DNA of 53,147 nucleotides from Limnohabitans sp. Rim8 (GCA_945897795.1 CAMDFT010000012.1:1-53147), one strand, 5' to 3'. Counted from the first letter of the stretch, positions 34,897 to 43,221 are shown. Made by a program: numbers and translations. The notes: generated by a model from the letters alone, not told the origin.

Positions 34897-35541
34897 ATGA
34901 AAATTCACGCAGACCCGATCACCGTCAATTGCAAAAAAGTGCTGGCTGGATTGCAGCTGATGGGTGCCCCCTACGAGTTGGTGCACGTTGACTACTTCAA
35001 GGGGGAGCAAAAACTGGAACCCTTTGTCAGTCTGAACCCCAACGCGTCTTTGCCGGCCATGGTGGACGGCGATTTGGAGCTCTGGGAGTCCAACGCCATC
35101 TTGCAGTACGCCGCTGACAAAACAGGCCACGCATCGTCGTACCCCCAGGATTTGAAAACCCGTGCCGACATCAACCGCTGGTTGCTGTGGGAGTCTTCCA
35201 GCTGGTTTCCAAGCTGTTATGTCTTCCTTGTGGAAAACTGCGTCAAGCCTTTGCTGGGCGGCGCACCTGACCCGGCAGTCTTGGCGGCGCAAGAGGCTCA
35301 GTTCCACAAGCTGGCGGGTATTTTGGACAAACGCCTGGCATCCAGCCGCTGGGTGTGTGGTGACCAAGTCACCATTGCGGACATCGCCTTGGCTGCCCCC
35401 TTGCATTTGCACGGTTGGCAAAAGTTGCCTTTGGGCCCCCACAAAAATCTGACACGCTGGCTGCTGCAAGACATTGAGGCATTGCCTTGCTGGCAAAACA
35501 CCATGGTGTACGAAGGCTTCACCACCCAAAAAACGAATTGA
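34897..35541 (+). CDS. Glutathione S-transferase family protein
   Basis: 214 residues. The thioredoxin-like N-terminal half (1-80) has the cis-Pro motif SLPAMV (Pro53) and ELWESNAIL, whose Glu64/Ser65 normally bind the gamma-glutamyl group of glutathione. The usual catalytic Ser or Tyr region reads ITVNCKKV, placing Asn11/Cys12 there, so a Cys- or Asn-type (omega- or lyase-like) activity is possible. The C-terminal half is helical. It is the first gene of a six-gene plus-strand cluster and 8 bases before the CmcJ-like gene. Its role could be ether cleavage, isomerisation or handling of a reactive product; not decided by sequence. Confidence 0.9.
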   Translation: MKIHADPITVNCKKVLAGLQLMGAPYELVHVDYFKGEQKLEPFVSLNPNASLPAMVDGDLELWESNAILQYAADKTGHASSYPQDLKTRADINRWLLWESSSWFPSCYVFLVENCVKPLLGGAPDPAVLAAQEAQFHKLAGILDKRLASSRWVCGDQVTIADIALAAPLHLHGWQKLPLGPHKNLTRWLLQDIEALPCWQNTMVYEGFTTQKTN

Positions 35542-35549
35542 CATCAGCC

Positions 35550-36368
35550 ATGACCGATTTGCACGCCGTCCGCGCGACTCTGAATTACTCAGAGGACAAC
35601 GGCCAACCGCCGGATTATTATTTTTACGAGCCGGACCCGAGCGTGAAGCTCAATCCGCCGGGGACGGACGTGCATGAAGTGGCCATTCACGATGCTTGGC
35701 CTTTGCGACATGACATTCGTCTGGACAAGGAGGGCTTTGAGTTGCATGACTTTGACCCTTCCTTCAAGGACTTTGCCGATGAAGCGAAGGTCAAGCAGGT
35801 GTTCTATCAGCAGGTGGTGGATTTTGTGAAGACCCATACGGGGGCCAAGCGGGTGGAGGTTTTTGACCACACCATCCGGCAGCGCTTGCCCGCTGATCTG
35901 AAGCAGCAAACCGAGGTCCAAAGGCCAGCTGTCTTGTTGGTGCACAGCGACTATACGGTCAAGAGTGGGCCACAAAGGGTGCACGACATCTTGCCCGCTG
36001 ACGCCCCGCAGCTGCTGCAAGGCCGGGTGGCTTTTTACAACGTGTGGAAGCCGCTGTACCAACGGGTTGAGGAGTTGCCCTTGGCCATGTGCGATGCCTC
36101 GTCGCACGATGAGGGCGACATGCTGCGCATGGAGCTCAAGTACCTGGACAGAACGGGTGAAATTTACGTGATGCGGCATTCGCCCAAACACCGCTGGATG
36201 TTCTTTCCATTCATGGAGGCGCACCACGCCTTGCTGCTCAAAACCTATGACTCGGCTACGGATGGTCGCTGTAGGTTCATGGGGCATTCGGCTTTTGAGC
36301 ACCCGGATACCGCGCCCGATGCCCTGAAACGCGAAAGCATCGAAGTGCGCACGATGGCGTTTTTCTGA
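35550..36368 (+). CDS. CmcJ/NvfI family putative iron/2-oxoglutarate oxygenase
   Basis: 272 residues from the ATG at 35550; the frame upstream overlaps the GST gene. It resembles the family of CmcJ (cephamycin), AsaB and NvfI, mostly known from secondary metabolism. The VHSDYT segment supplies a candidate H132-x-D134 pair and the distal HSAFEHP gives H246, a possible 2-His-1-carboxylate iron site. VWKPLYQRVEELPLAMCDAS (165-184), KTYDS and RESIEVRTMAFF at the end are family hallmarks. Here it lies 8 bases behind a GST gene and 72 bases before a RuBisCO-like gene, which points to breakdown and not antibiotic synthesis. Reaction unknown. Confidence 0.78.
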   Translation: MTDLHAVRATLNYSEDNGQPPDYYFYEPDPSVKLNPPGTDVHEVAIHDAWPLRHDIRLDKEGFELHDFDPSFKDFADEAKVKQVFYQQVVDFVKTHTGAKRVEVFDHTIRQRLPADLKQQTEVQRPAVLLVHSDYTVKSGPQRVHDILPADAPQLLQGRVAFYNVWKPLYQRVEELPLAMCDASSHDEGDMLRMELKYLDRTGEIYVMRHSPKHRWMFFPFMEAHHALLLKTYDSATDGRCRFMGHSAFEHPDTAPDALKRESIEVRTMAFF

Positions 36369-36440
36369 ACGGTTTTGCCTTGTGGTGGGCAACCAAGCGG
36401 CCTACGATGCTGGCTTCTTTCCAATTAGCAGACTTGACCC

Positions 36441-37709
36441 ATGAGCCAGCCTGGTGCGCGTTCCGAATTCACAGCCCGGTATTTCGTTGAAAGCACGGTG
36501 CCCTCCGACAAGGTGGCGGAAATCATTGCCGGGGAGCAGTCCAGTGGCACCTTTGTCACCTTGCCCGGCGAAACCGCGCAATTGAAAGAGCGCTCGCGTG
36601 CCCGGGTTACCCGTGTGCAGCCGATGACGGCCAGCGCGCAGCCCACGCTGCACAGTGCTGTGCTGCAGCGCCAGGGGCTGGACGGGCCTTTTGAGCGGGC
36701 CGAAATCGAGATTGCGTTTCCGGTGGACAACGTGGGGGCCAATTTGCCTTCGCTTTTGGCCACGGTGGCGGGCAATTTGTTTGAGCTCGGTGAGGTCACG
36801 GCTTTGCGCTTGCTCGATCTGGATTTGTCACTGGCTTATGCCGCCGAGTTTCAGGGCCCGGCTTTTGGCATCGAGGGCACACGCCAGTTGGCGGGTGTGC
36901 ACGGGCGTCCCTTGGTGGGCACGATCGTCAAACCCAGCATTGGTTTGAGTGCCGAGCAAACGGCGCAGCTGGTGGATTCGTTGTGCGCTGCTGGGATTGA
37001 TTTCATCAAGGACGATGAATTGATGGCCAATGCGCCGTACGAGCCCTTTGCCACGCGGCTGGCGGCGGTGATGCCGGTGCTGCATCGCCATGCCGACCGA
37101 TTGGGGCGCATGCCGATGTATGCCTTCAATGTGTCGGGCTCGATCGATGACATGCTGCGCCAAAGCGACGCTGTGGCGACTGCCGGTGGCACGTGTGTCA
37201 TGGTCAGTGTCAATTGGATGGGCTTTGCCGGGGTGGAGCATTTGCGCAAGAACACAGCTTTGCCCATTCATGGCCATCGCAATGGTTGGGGAGCCTTGAC
37301 GCGCCACCCTGGCTTGGGGTTTTCTTTTGCGGCCTACCAAAAGTTGTGGCGACTGGCGGGGGTGGACCATTTGCATGTGAATGGGCCCAGCAGCAAATTT
37401 TGGGAGCCCGATGCGTCGGTGTTTGCCAATGCGCAGGACTGCTTGCGTCCGTTTGCAGGCTTGCAGCCTTTGATGCCTGTTTTTTCTTCGGGCCAATGGG
37501 CCGGTTTGGCCCCGGAAATTTACCAGCAGCTGGCCTCTTGCGACCTGATGCATTTGGCTGGTGGGGGCATCATTGGCCACCCCGATGGCACCGCCGCCGG
37601 GGTGCAAAGCATGCGCCAGGCTTGGGAGGCGGCCGTTGCGGGTGTGGACCTGCAGCAGGCCGCCGTCAGTCACAGCGCTTTGGCCCGGGCTTTGTCGCAT
37701 TTTGGGTGA
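36441..37709 (+). CDS. RuBisCO-like protein (form IV), 3-oxo-isoapionate-4-phosphate-type enzyme
   Basis: 422 residues. RuBisCO large-subunit fold: an N-terminal alpha/beta domain, then the barrel. IVKPSIGLS carries Lys164 (the catalytic lysine place) and DFIKDDELMAN carries Lys190 (carbamylated metal-ligand place), Asp192 and Glu193. PIHGHRNGWGALTRHP and LAGGGIIGHPDG (phosphate loop) follow. No small subunit is nearby. It lies 8 bases before a DUF1537 kinase gene; that pairing is known from D-apionate breakdown, where RuBisCO-like enzymes act on 3-oxo-isoapionate 4-phosphate as decarboxylase or transcarboxylase/hydrolase. I think it cuts the C-C bond next to a carboxylate of a phosphorylated sugar acid; whether it is OiaX- or OiaT-like is undecided. 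Confidence 0.88.
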   Translation: MSQPGARSEFTARYFVESTVPSDKVAEIIAGEQSSGTFVTLPGETAQLKERSRARVTRVQPMTASAQPTLHSAVLQRQGLDGPFERAEIEIAFPVDNVGANLPSLLATVAGNLFELGEVTALRLLDLDLSLAYAAEFQGPAFGIEGTRQLAGVHGRPLVGTIVKPSIGLSAEQTAQLVDSLCAAGIDFIKDDELMANAPYEPFATRLAAVMPVLHRHADRLGRMPMYAFNVSGSIDDMLRQSDAVATAGGTCVMVSVNWMGFAGVEHLRKNTALPIHGHRNGWGALTRHPGLGFSFAAYQKLWRLAGVDHLHVNGPSSKFWEPDASVFANAQDCLRPFAGLQPLMPVFSSGQWAGLAPEIYQQLASCDLMHLAGGGIIGHPDGTAAGVQSMRQAWEAAVAGVDLQQAAVSHSALARALSHFG

Positions 37710-37717
37710 GCTGACGT

Positions 37718-39148
37718 ATGACTGAACCCACACCCACACCCACACCCACACCCACAACAGCCAGCGCCATGCGGCTGGCTTTTTATGGCGACGATTTCAC
37801 AGGCTCGACCGATGCGCTGGAGGTGCTGAGCTTTGCGGGGCTTCGCTGCGCCTTGTTTTTGCAGGTGCCCAGTGCGGACTTGCTCGAGGCCTTGGGGCCG
37901 TTTGACGCCGTGGGCGTTGCCGGTCACAGCCGTGCCATGAGTCCGGAAGAAATGGACGCGCAGTTGCCACCTGTTTTGGCCGCTTTGGCCCAGTTGCCGG
38001 TGCCCTTGATGCATTACAAGGTGTGCTCGACTTTTGACAGCCATCCCGATGTGGGCAGCATTGGGCATGTGATGGATTTGGCGCGCCAGGCCTTTGGTTC
38101 CGGGGTGATTCCGGTGGTGGCTGCCAACCCGGCCCTGGGCCGTTATTGCGCTTTTGGGCACTTGTTTGCGCGTTCGGCAACAGATGGCCAGGTGCATCGT
38201 ATCGACCGCCATCCCATCATGCGTGTGCACCCTGTGACGCCCATGACCGAGTCTGACCTGGCCAAGCATCTGTCCATGCAGACGCGCCAAACGGTGGCGA
38301 CTGTCACGCTGCCTGTGTTGGAGCGGTCCGAGGCGCAGCAGGATGCCGAGGTGGACGCTTTGTTGGCGTCGTCCTGCGAGGCATTGCTGTTTGATGGCAC
38401 CCGGGCGGAACACCTGACGGCCACCGGTCGGCATTTGACGCGTTTGTCGGCTTTGAGCGCGGGACCGATGTTTGCCGTGGGCTCTTCTGGGTTGGAGTAC
38501 GCCTTGACGCAATGGTGGCGTGAAGGTTCGCCCACGCCATGGCCTGCGCAGGCCTCGTCTTTTGAAGGGTTTGCGGCCGTTCCTCAGGTGTTGGTGGTGT
38601 CGGCCAGTGCTTCGGCCTTGAGCGCGCAGCAAGTCGACGCGGCCGTGCAGGCGGGCTTTGCCGAGGTGGCTTTGGATGTGAGTGCCTGGCTGTCGCAGCG
38701 CGAACAGGCCTTGGCGGACATGGCCGAGGCCATCGTGTCGGCTTGGTGCAGTGGGCACAGCGTGGTGGTGCACACGGCACGCGGCACGGGGGATGCGCGC
38801 ATCGGCCAAATGCGTGAGCGATTGATGGCCTCGGGGCTGTCAAAGGCGCAAGCAGCGCTGCAAGGCGGGCGTTTGGTGGGCGAGTGCTTGGGTGAATTGA
38901 CCGAGCGGGTGTTGCAAACCGTGGAAGTGCCACGTCTGCTGCTGTCTGGCGGCGACACATCGAGCGCCATCATGCAGCGGCTGGGTCCGCAGGCCTTGCA
39001 GGTGTTGGCCCGTTTGGCGCCGGGTGCCCCTTTGTGCAAGCTCTTGTCCGACAAACCCCATTTGCGCCAGCTAGAGGTCGCCTTGAAAGGCGGTCAAATG
39101 GGATCGGCTGATTTTTTTGTCCAGGCTTTACGGGGGCGCGAGGCTTGA
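37718..39148 (+). CDS. Four-carbon acid sugar kinase family (DUF1537), 3-oxo-isoapionate kinase-like
   Basis: 476 residues from the ATG at 37718; GGTGAG lies 8 bases before it. The first 17 residues (MTEPTPTPTPTPTTASA) come from a CCCACA repeat, and the conserved fold begins at MRLAFYGDDFTGSTDALEVL, so an internal start at 37769 is possible but lacks a ribosome site. KVCSTFDSHPDVGSIG, GSSGLEYAL, the ATP-binding SGGDTSSAIM and LKGGQMGSADFF are the DUF1537 landmarks. The STFDS form is the one I associate with kinases beside RuBisCO-like genes, unlike TDSTLRG in threonate kinases. It phosphorylates an acid sugar for the neighbouring RuBisCO-like enzyme. Confidence 0.87.
   Translation: MTEPTPTPTPTPTTASAMRLAFYGDDFTGSTDALEVLSFAGLRCALFLQVPSADLLEALGPFDAVGVAGHSRAMSPEEMDAQLPPVLAALAQLPVPLMHYKVCSTFDSHPDVGSIGHVMDLARQAFGSGVIPVVAANPALGRYCAFGHLFARSATDGQVHRIDRHPIMRVHPVTPMTESDLAKHLSMQTRQTVATVTLPVLERSEAQQDAEVDALLASSCEALLFDGTRAEHLTATGRHLTRLSALSAGPMFAVGSSGLEYALTQWWREGSPTPWPAQASSFEGFAAVPQVLVVSASASALSAQQVDAAVQAGFAEVALDVSAWLSQREQALADMAEAIVSAWCSGHSVVVHTARGTGDARIGQMRERLMASGLSKAQAALQGGRLVGECLGELTERVLQTVEVPRLLLSGGDTSSAIMQRLGPQALQVLARLAPGAPLCKLLSDKPHLRQLEVALKGGQMGSADFFVQALRGREA
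37727..37756 (+). repeat. Hexanucleotide tandem repeat (CCCACA)x5 at the start of the kinase gene
   Basis: Five perfect copies of CCCACA, 30 bases, encoding Pro-Thr repeats right after the kinase start codon. Copy-number change keeps frame, so it would only lengthen the N-terminal tail or shift the distance to the inner ATG at 37769. Confidence 0.95.
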
Positions 39149-39203
39149 ACGCGGGTGCCGCGGTCGAGTGGGTGCCCTGTTGGCCAATGAATAAAGGATG
39201 TGT

Positions 39204-39977
39204 ATGACGTTGTCAGCTTCAAATGGGCGCGTGGCCCTGGTGACCGGTGGGGCCAAAGGCATTGGCGCTGAAGTGGGTCAGGCTTTGGCCGCCAAAGGGT
39301 TCAAGGTGTGGGTGGCCGACAAAGATGTGCATAGTGCACAGGCTTGGGCGGCAGCGCTGCAACAGCAAGGGGGACACGCCCAAGCCGTGATGCTGGATGT
39401 GGCCGATCCAGACTCGGTGGCGCAGGTGTTTGCGGCCGTGGAGGCGGATGATGGGCGCTGTGATGTGCTGGTCAACAGTGCAGGCATCGCCAAGGTTTTC
39501 CCGTTTCTGGATTTTCCCTTGGACAACTTCGTGGCCACGATGGCGGTCAATGTGACGGGGACTTTGTTGTGCGCGCAACACGCCGCCCGGTTGATGGTGC
39601 CTCAGCGCTGGGGCCGCATTGTGAACATCGCGTCGGTGGCGGGTTTGCGGGCGGTGGGCAAGGGGCGCACGGCCTATGGCACCTCCAAAGGGGCGGTGGT
39701 GGCTTTGACCCGGCAAATGGCGGTCGAGTTGGCCGAACACGGCATCACCGCCAATGCGGTGTGCCCCGGTCCGGTAGACACGCCCATGACGCGCGAGTTG
39801 CACTCCGAGCAGTTTCGCGTCGAATACGCCAAGGCCATTCCCATGGCGCGTTATGGCCTGACCAGCGAGATTGCGGCGGCGGTGATGTACCTTGTGTCGG
39901 ATGAGGCGAGCTACACCACGGGGGTGGCCTTGCCGGTCGATGGCGGTTTCATGTCGGCCGGTGCACCAGGCTTGTGA
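39204..39977 (+). CDS. SDR family oxidoreductase of the acid-sugar gene cluster
   Basis: 257 residues; ATG 39204 is used because AAAGGA (39193-39198) stands 5 bases before it, although another ATG lies at 39198. TGGAKGIG (14-21), NSAGIAK, the Ser of NIASVAG, and Y158-GTS-K162 form a complete classical SDR site. The C-terminal ASYTTGVALPVDGGFMSAG is typical of 3-hydroxyacid or polyol dehydrogenases. It lies 55 bases after the kinase gene. The simplest role is to oxidise a hydroxyl of the sugar acid to the 3-oxo form that the kinase accepts (inference). Confidence 0.9.
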   Translation: MTLSASNGRVALVTGGAKGIGAEVGQALAAKGFKVWVADKDVHSAQAWAAALQQQGGHAQAVMLDVADPDSVAQVFAAVEADDGRCDVLVNSAGIAKVFPFLDFPLDNFVATMAVNVTGTLLCAQHAARLMVPQRWGRIVNIASVAGLRAVGKGRTAYGTSKGAVVALTRQMAVELAEHGITANAVCPGPVDTPMTRELHSEQFRVEYAKAIPMARYGLTSEIAAAVMYLVSDEASYTTGVALPVDGGFMSAGAPGL

Positions 39978-40017
39978 GCGCGTGTTCACGCAAGGCCTGA
40001 TAGATATGGAGTAACAG

Positions 40018-40908
40018 ATGCCGACTGATATGAAGTTTGTGGACACCGATGTTTTGCGCATCGGCTACCAAGAGTGGAACCCGAGCGCGCAGCGCACGGT
40101 GATTTTGTTGCACGGTTGGCCCGACAGTGTGCGCACTTGGTCTGGCGTGGTGCCTTTGCTGGCTGCCCAAGGATGGCGTGTGGTGGTGCCGGCCTTGCGG
40201 GGGTTTTCGCCCACACGGTTTTTGCACCCTGAGACGCCGCGCAGTGGGCAGATTTCTGCCTTGGGTCGCGATGTGCTCGATTTGATCGAGCGGCTGCACT
40301 TGAAGCAACCGGCTTTGGTGGGCCATGACTGGGGAGCCCGTGCGGCGGCAAGTGCCTGCGCTTTGCAGCCGGGTGTGGCCAGCCACTTGGTCATGATGTC
40401 GGTGGCTTATGGCACCAATTTGCCATCGCAAAATCTGTCGCTGACACAGGTGCGCAACTATTGGTACCACTGGTTCATGGCCACGCCCAGGGGGCAAGCC
40501 GAGGTGCGTGAGCGGGGGGCTGCCTTTGCCAAAATCATGTGGGACACCTGGTCGCCAGCCGGTTGGTATGACGATCAAGAATTCGATGCCACGGCCGAAG
40601 TGTTTGCCAACGCCGACTGGCCAGAGGTGACGCTTCATTCTTACCAGCACCGCTGGGGGCATGCACCGGGCGATCCGCGATATGCCGCCGAAGAAGAAGC
40701 CTTGAGCAGGGTCTCGCCCCTGGATGTGCCGACTTTGATGTTGCATGGCGGCGTGGATGGCGTGAACCCTGCGTCCACATCGGAGGGGCAAGCGCCGCTT
40801 TTTCTGAACCGTTATGAACGCAGGGTGCTGCCCGCGTGTGGTCATTTCCCGCAGCGTGAAGACCCCGCTCAAGTGGCCCAAGAACTGATCCGGTTTTTGG
40901 CCGACTGA
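40018..40908 (+). CDS. Alpha/beta hydrolase (epoxide hydrolase/haloacetate dehalogenase-like) of the acid-sugar gene cluster
   Basis: 296 residues. HGWPDS (32-37) oxyanion motif, the nucleophile elbow VGHDWGA with Asp104, and a late CGHFPQRED histidine. The cap has WYHWFMATP and AGWYDDQEFDATAEVFANADW, with many aromatic residues. An Asp nucleophile suggests attack on an epoxide, ester or C-halogen bond; lactone or ester opening is also possible. It is the last gene of the same-strand run and starts 40 bases after the SDR gene. No clear terminator stem is seen in the 58 bases before the convergent lipoprotein gene. Confidence 0.88.
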   Translation: MPTDMKFVDTDVLRIGYQEWNPSAQRTVILLHGWPDSVRTWSGVVPLLAAQGWRVVVPALRGFSPTRFLHPETPRSGQISALGRDVLDLIERLHLKQPALVGHDWGARAAASACALQPGVASHLVMMSVAYGTNLPSQNLSLTQVRNYWYHWFMATPRGQAEVRERGAAFAKIMWDTWSPAGWYDDQEFDATAEVFANADWPEVTLHSYQHRWGHAPGDPRYAAEEEALSRVSPLDVPTLMLHGGVDGVNPASTSEGQAPLFLNRYERRVLPACGHFPQREDPAQVAQELIRFLAD

Positions 40909-40966
40909 ACGACTGGGCCGGTAAGCCACAACTTTGAGCTTGGTGAGCCTTGGGAAGCTAGGGTCT

Positions 40967-42028
40967 TCAGAGTCCCTTGCAGACCACTTGCTGCGCTTGG
41001 GCCGTGCTTTGCCGGTGGTCAAGGGGGGTGTTTTGCAGCCAGCGGGCCATGTCTTGCAACGGCTCGCGGGTGCGCAGTTGGCGTGTCAGCAGGTGCCAGC
41101 CTTCGGGGTAAACGACGACATCGGTCTTGCCCGGCTGTGGCACTGCTGTGTTCAGGTGCGTGAACCAATCGCACACGGGTTGCGGCGGGATGATGCGGTC
41201 GCGCAGGCCATACAGCACCAGGGTGCGCTGGGGTGGCAAGGCGGTTTGGGTTTGGGCACGGCCCATCAGTTCGGTCACCCCGGCCAGGCTGCCCACGCGG
41301 GTGGCTTTGATGAACAGCGGGTCGCGGCTGAAGTCGCGAGCAACTTCGATGTCGTCGGTGGGACGGATTCCCAGCGAGGGCAGGCCCCGCCCGGTGAAGC
41401 TCATGTCAGGCGCCACCAGGTTCATGGTGTACAGGCTCAAGCGTTGGTACCAGGGCATGCTGCTCGCGCCCCAGACGGCGGGGGCTTTGAGGATGAGTTG
41501 GTCTGCAGCCAATCCGGGCGCTTCGCTGGCGGCCAGCAGCACCAAGGCACCGCCCATGCTTTCGCCCACCACCGTCAGAGGCAGGCCGGGGTGGCGCTCG
41601 CGCAGTTGGGCGGCAATGTGGCGCAGGTCGGCCAGCAGCGTCTTCGTGCCAGGCCAGATGCCCGGCTGGGGGTTGGCACCAAAGCCGCGCTGGTCGTAGG
41701 CGTACACGGTGGCCTGCAGTTCGGCCACCAGGTGCTGGGCGAGCGGCTCAAAGGCCTTGCTGTAATCGTTGAAGCCATGCACCGCCAGCACGATGTGCTG
41801 CGGCTGAGGGCTGACCCAGAATCTGCCGACCAGGCTTGTGCCTGTGGGCAAGTCAAAGCGGGTGGGGGTGGATGGGACAGGGTGGCTGACCACAATTTTG
41901 TCGGGCAGCACAGGCGCGAGGGCTTGCGGTGCCGAGACCGAACAGGCGGCCAGCAGCGCGAGGCCAGCGGTGACGAGGCTGCGCTGGAGGAGTTTGAAGG
42001 GCTGCAGCTTGGGTTTGTGCTTTGACAC
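40967..42028 (-). CDS. Lipoprotein alpha/beta hydrolase (lysophospholipase/monoacylglycerol lipase type)
   Basis: 353 residues. A basic N-terminus and hydrophobic stretch end in the lipobox LAAC with Cys29, so it is probably lipid-anchored in the envelope. VHGFNDYSKAFEPLAQHL is the oxyanion region; the nucleophile elbow is GESMGGALVL with Ser. The catalytic Asp is in LYGLRDRIIP and the His in PEGWHLLTR. It looks like a membrane-linked lipase or lysophospholipase. The start is directly after the stop of the aminotransferase gene, so the two are co-transcribed. Confidence 0.88.
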   Translation of the reverse strand: MSKHKPKLQPFKLLQRSLVTAGLALLAACSVSAPQALAPVLPDKIVVSHPVPSTPTRFDLPTGTSLVGRFWVSPQPQHIVLAVHGFNDYSKAFEPLAQHLVAELQATVYAYDQRGFGANPQPGIWPGTKTLLADLRHIAAQLRERHPGLPLTVVGESMGGALVLLAASEAPGLAADQLILKAPAVWGASSMPWYQRLSLYTMNLVAPDMSFTGRGLPSLGIRPTDDIEVARDFSRDPLFIKATRVGSLAGVTELMGRAQTQTALPPQRTLVLYGLRDRIIPPQPVCDWFTHLNTAVPQPGKTDVVVYPEGWHLLTRQLRTREPLQDMARWLQNTPLDHRQSTAQAQQVVCKGL

Positions 42029-43198
42029 TCAAAGCCCTTTGAGTTTGTGCAGCGCGGCGTGCAAGGTTTCGTCGGTTTTGGCAAAGCAAAAGCGGATGAC
42101 TTTTTGGTCGAAGCCATTGCCATAAAAGGCCGACAGGGGGATCGCGGCCACGCCGATCTCAGCAGTGAGCCATTGGCAGAAGTCGGCTTCGCTCAGGTTT
42201 TTTTCAGGCACTTGCAGGTCCGAGATGTCGGCGCACTGGAAGTAGGTGCCTTCACCGGGCAAAAGCCTAAAGTGGGTTTGCGCCAAGCCTTGGCGAAACA
42301 AGTCGCGCTTGCGTTGGTAAAAAGCGGGCAACTCCAAATAGGGCGCGGGGTCAGCCATGTAACGTGCCAAGGCGTGTTGCATGGGGGTGTTCACGGTGAA
42401 CACCATGAACTGGTGCACTTTGCGCAGCTCGGCGGTGTAATCAGCCGGGGCGGCCACGGTGCCGACTTTCCAGCCCGTCACATGGTAGGTTTTGCCGAAA
42501 CTGGAGACGATGAAGGCGCGCGCAGCCAGGCCGTCGAAGTGCGCTGCACTCCAGTGCTGCAAAGGGGCGTAGACCATGTGTTCGTAGACCTCGTCGCTGA
42601 TCAGCACCACATTGGTGGGGGTCAGGATGTCTTGTAGGGTCAGCATTTCCTCGCGTGTCCAGACCATGCCGCTGGGGTTGTGCGGTGTGTTAATCAGGAT
42701 GGCGCGAGTGCGCGGGCCGATGGCTGCGCGAATGCGGTCGAAGTCTGGGCGAAAGCTGCCAGGGGTCAGGGGCACGCGCACCACGCGGCCACCGGCCAGC
42801 TCGATGTTGGGCACGTAGCTGTCGTAACAGGGTTCGAGCACGATCACTTCGTCGCCAGGGTGCACGATGGCCAAGATGATGGCGAGTATGGCTTGGGTGG
42901 CACCGGCGGTGACAGTGATCTCGCTGGCCGGGTTGTAGCGGCGGCCGTACAGGGCTTCGATTTTGGCGGCTACGGCTTCGCGCAGCGGGGCCACGCCAGG
43001 CATGGGCGGGTATTGGTTATGGCCATCGCGCATGGCGTCATTGACCAAGTCGGTGAGTCTGGGGTCACACGGAAAGTCCGGGAAGCCCTGGCCGAGGTTG
43101 ACGGCTTTTTTCTCGGCCGCCAAGGCGGACATGACGGTGAAGATGGTGGTGCCCATGTGGGGCGCCTTGGAGAGGAGGGTGGGGCTGTTGGCGGTCAT
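42029..43198 (-). CDS. Methionine aminotransferase-like PLP enzyme (YbdL family)
   Basis: 389 residues, class I aminotransferase. GQGFPDFPCDP, YPPMPGVAPLREAVA, INTPHNPSGMVW and the PLP lysine in SSFGKTYHVTGWKVG match the YbdL/kynurenine-aminotransferase group; YFQCADISD is also typical. YbdL acts best on methionine with 2-oxoacids. It lies 23 bases downstream of cysB on the same strand, which suits a link to sulfur amino acids, and directly before the lipoprotein hydrolase gene. Confidence 0.87.
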   Translation of the reverse strand: MTANSPTLLSKAPHMGTTIFTVMSALAAEKKAVNLGQGFPDFPCDPRLTDLVNDAMRDGHNQYPPMPGVAPLREAVAAKIEALYGRRYNPASEITVTAGATQAILAIILAIVHPGDEVIVLEPCYDSYVPNIELAGGRVVRVPLTPGSFRPDFDRIRAAIGPRTRAILINTPHNPSGMVWTREEMLTLQDILTPTNVVLISDEVYEHMVYAPLQHWSAAHFDGLAARAFIVSSFGKTYHVTGWKVGTVAAPADYTAELRKVHQFMVFTVNTPMQHALARYMADPAPYLELPAFYQRKRDLFRQGLAQTHFRLLPGEGTYFQCADISDLQVPEKNLSEADFCQWLTAEIGVAAIPLSAFYGNGFDQKVIRFCFAKTDETLHAALHKLKGL

Positions 43199-43221
43199 GA
43201 GTATCAGAATGGCGTTGGCGT

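Noticed and set aside
36441-37709. True CO2-fixing RuBisCO
   Set aside because: No small subunit, phosphoribulokinase or cbb genes nearby; sequence diverges from forms I-III, and a DUF1537 kinase is the direct partner.
37727-37756. Phase-variable on/off switch from the CCCACA repeat
   Set aside because: The unit is six bases, so copy change cannot shift the reading frame.
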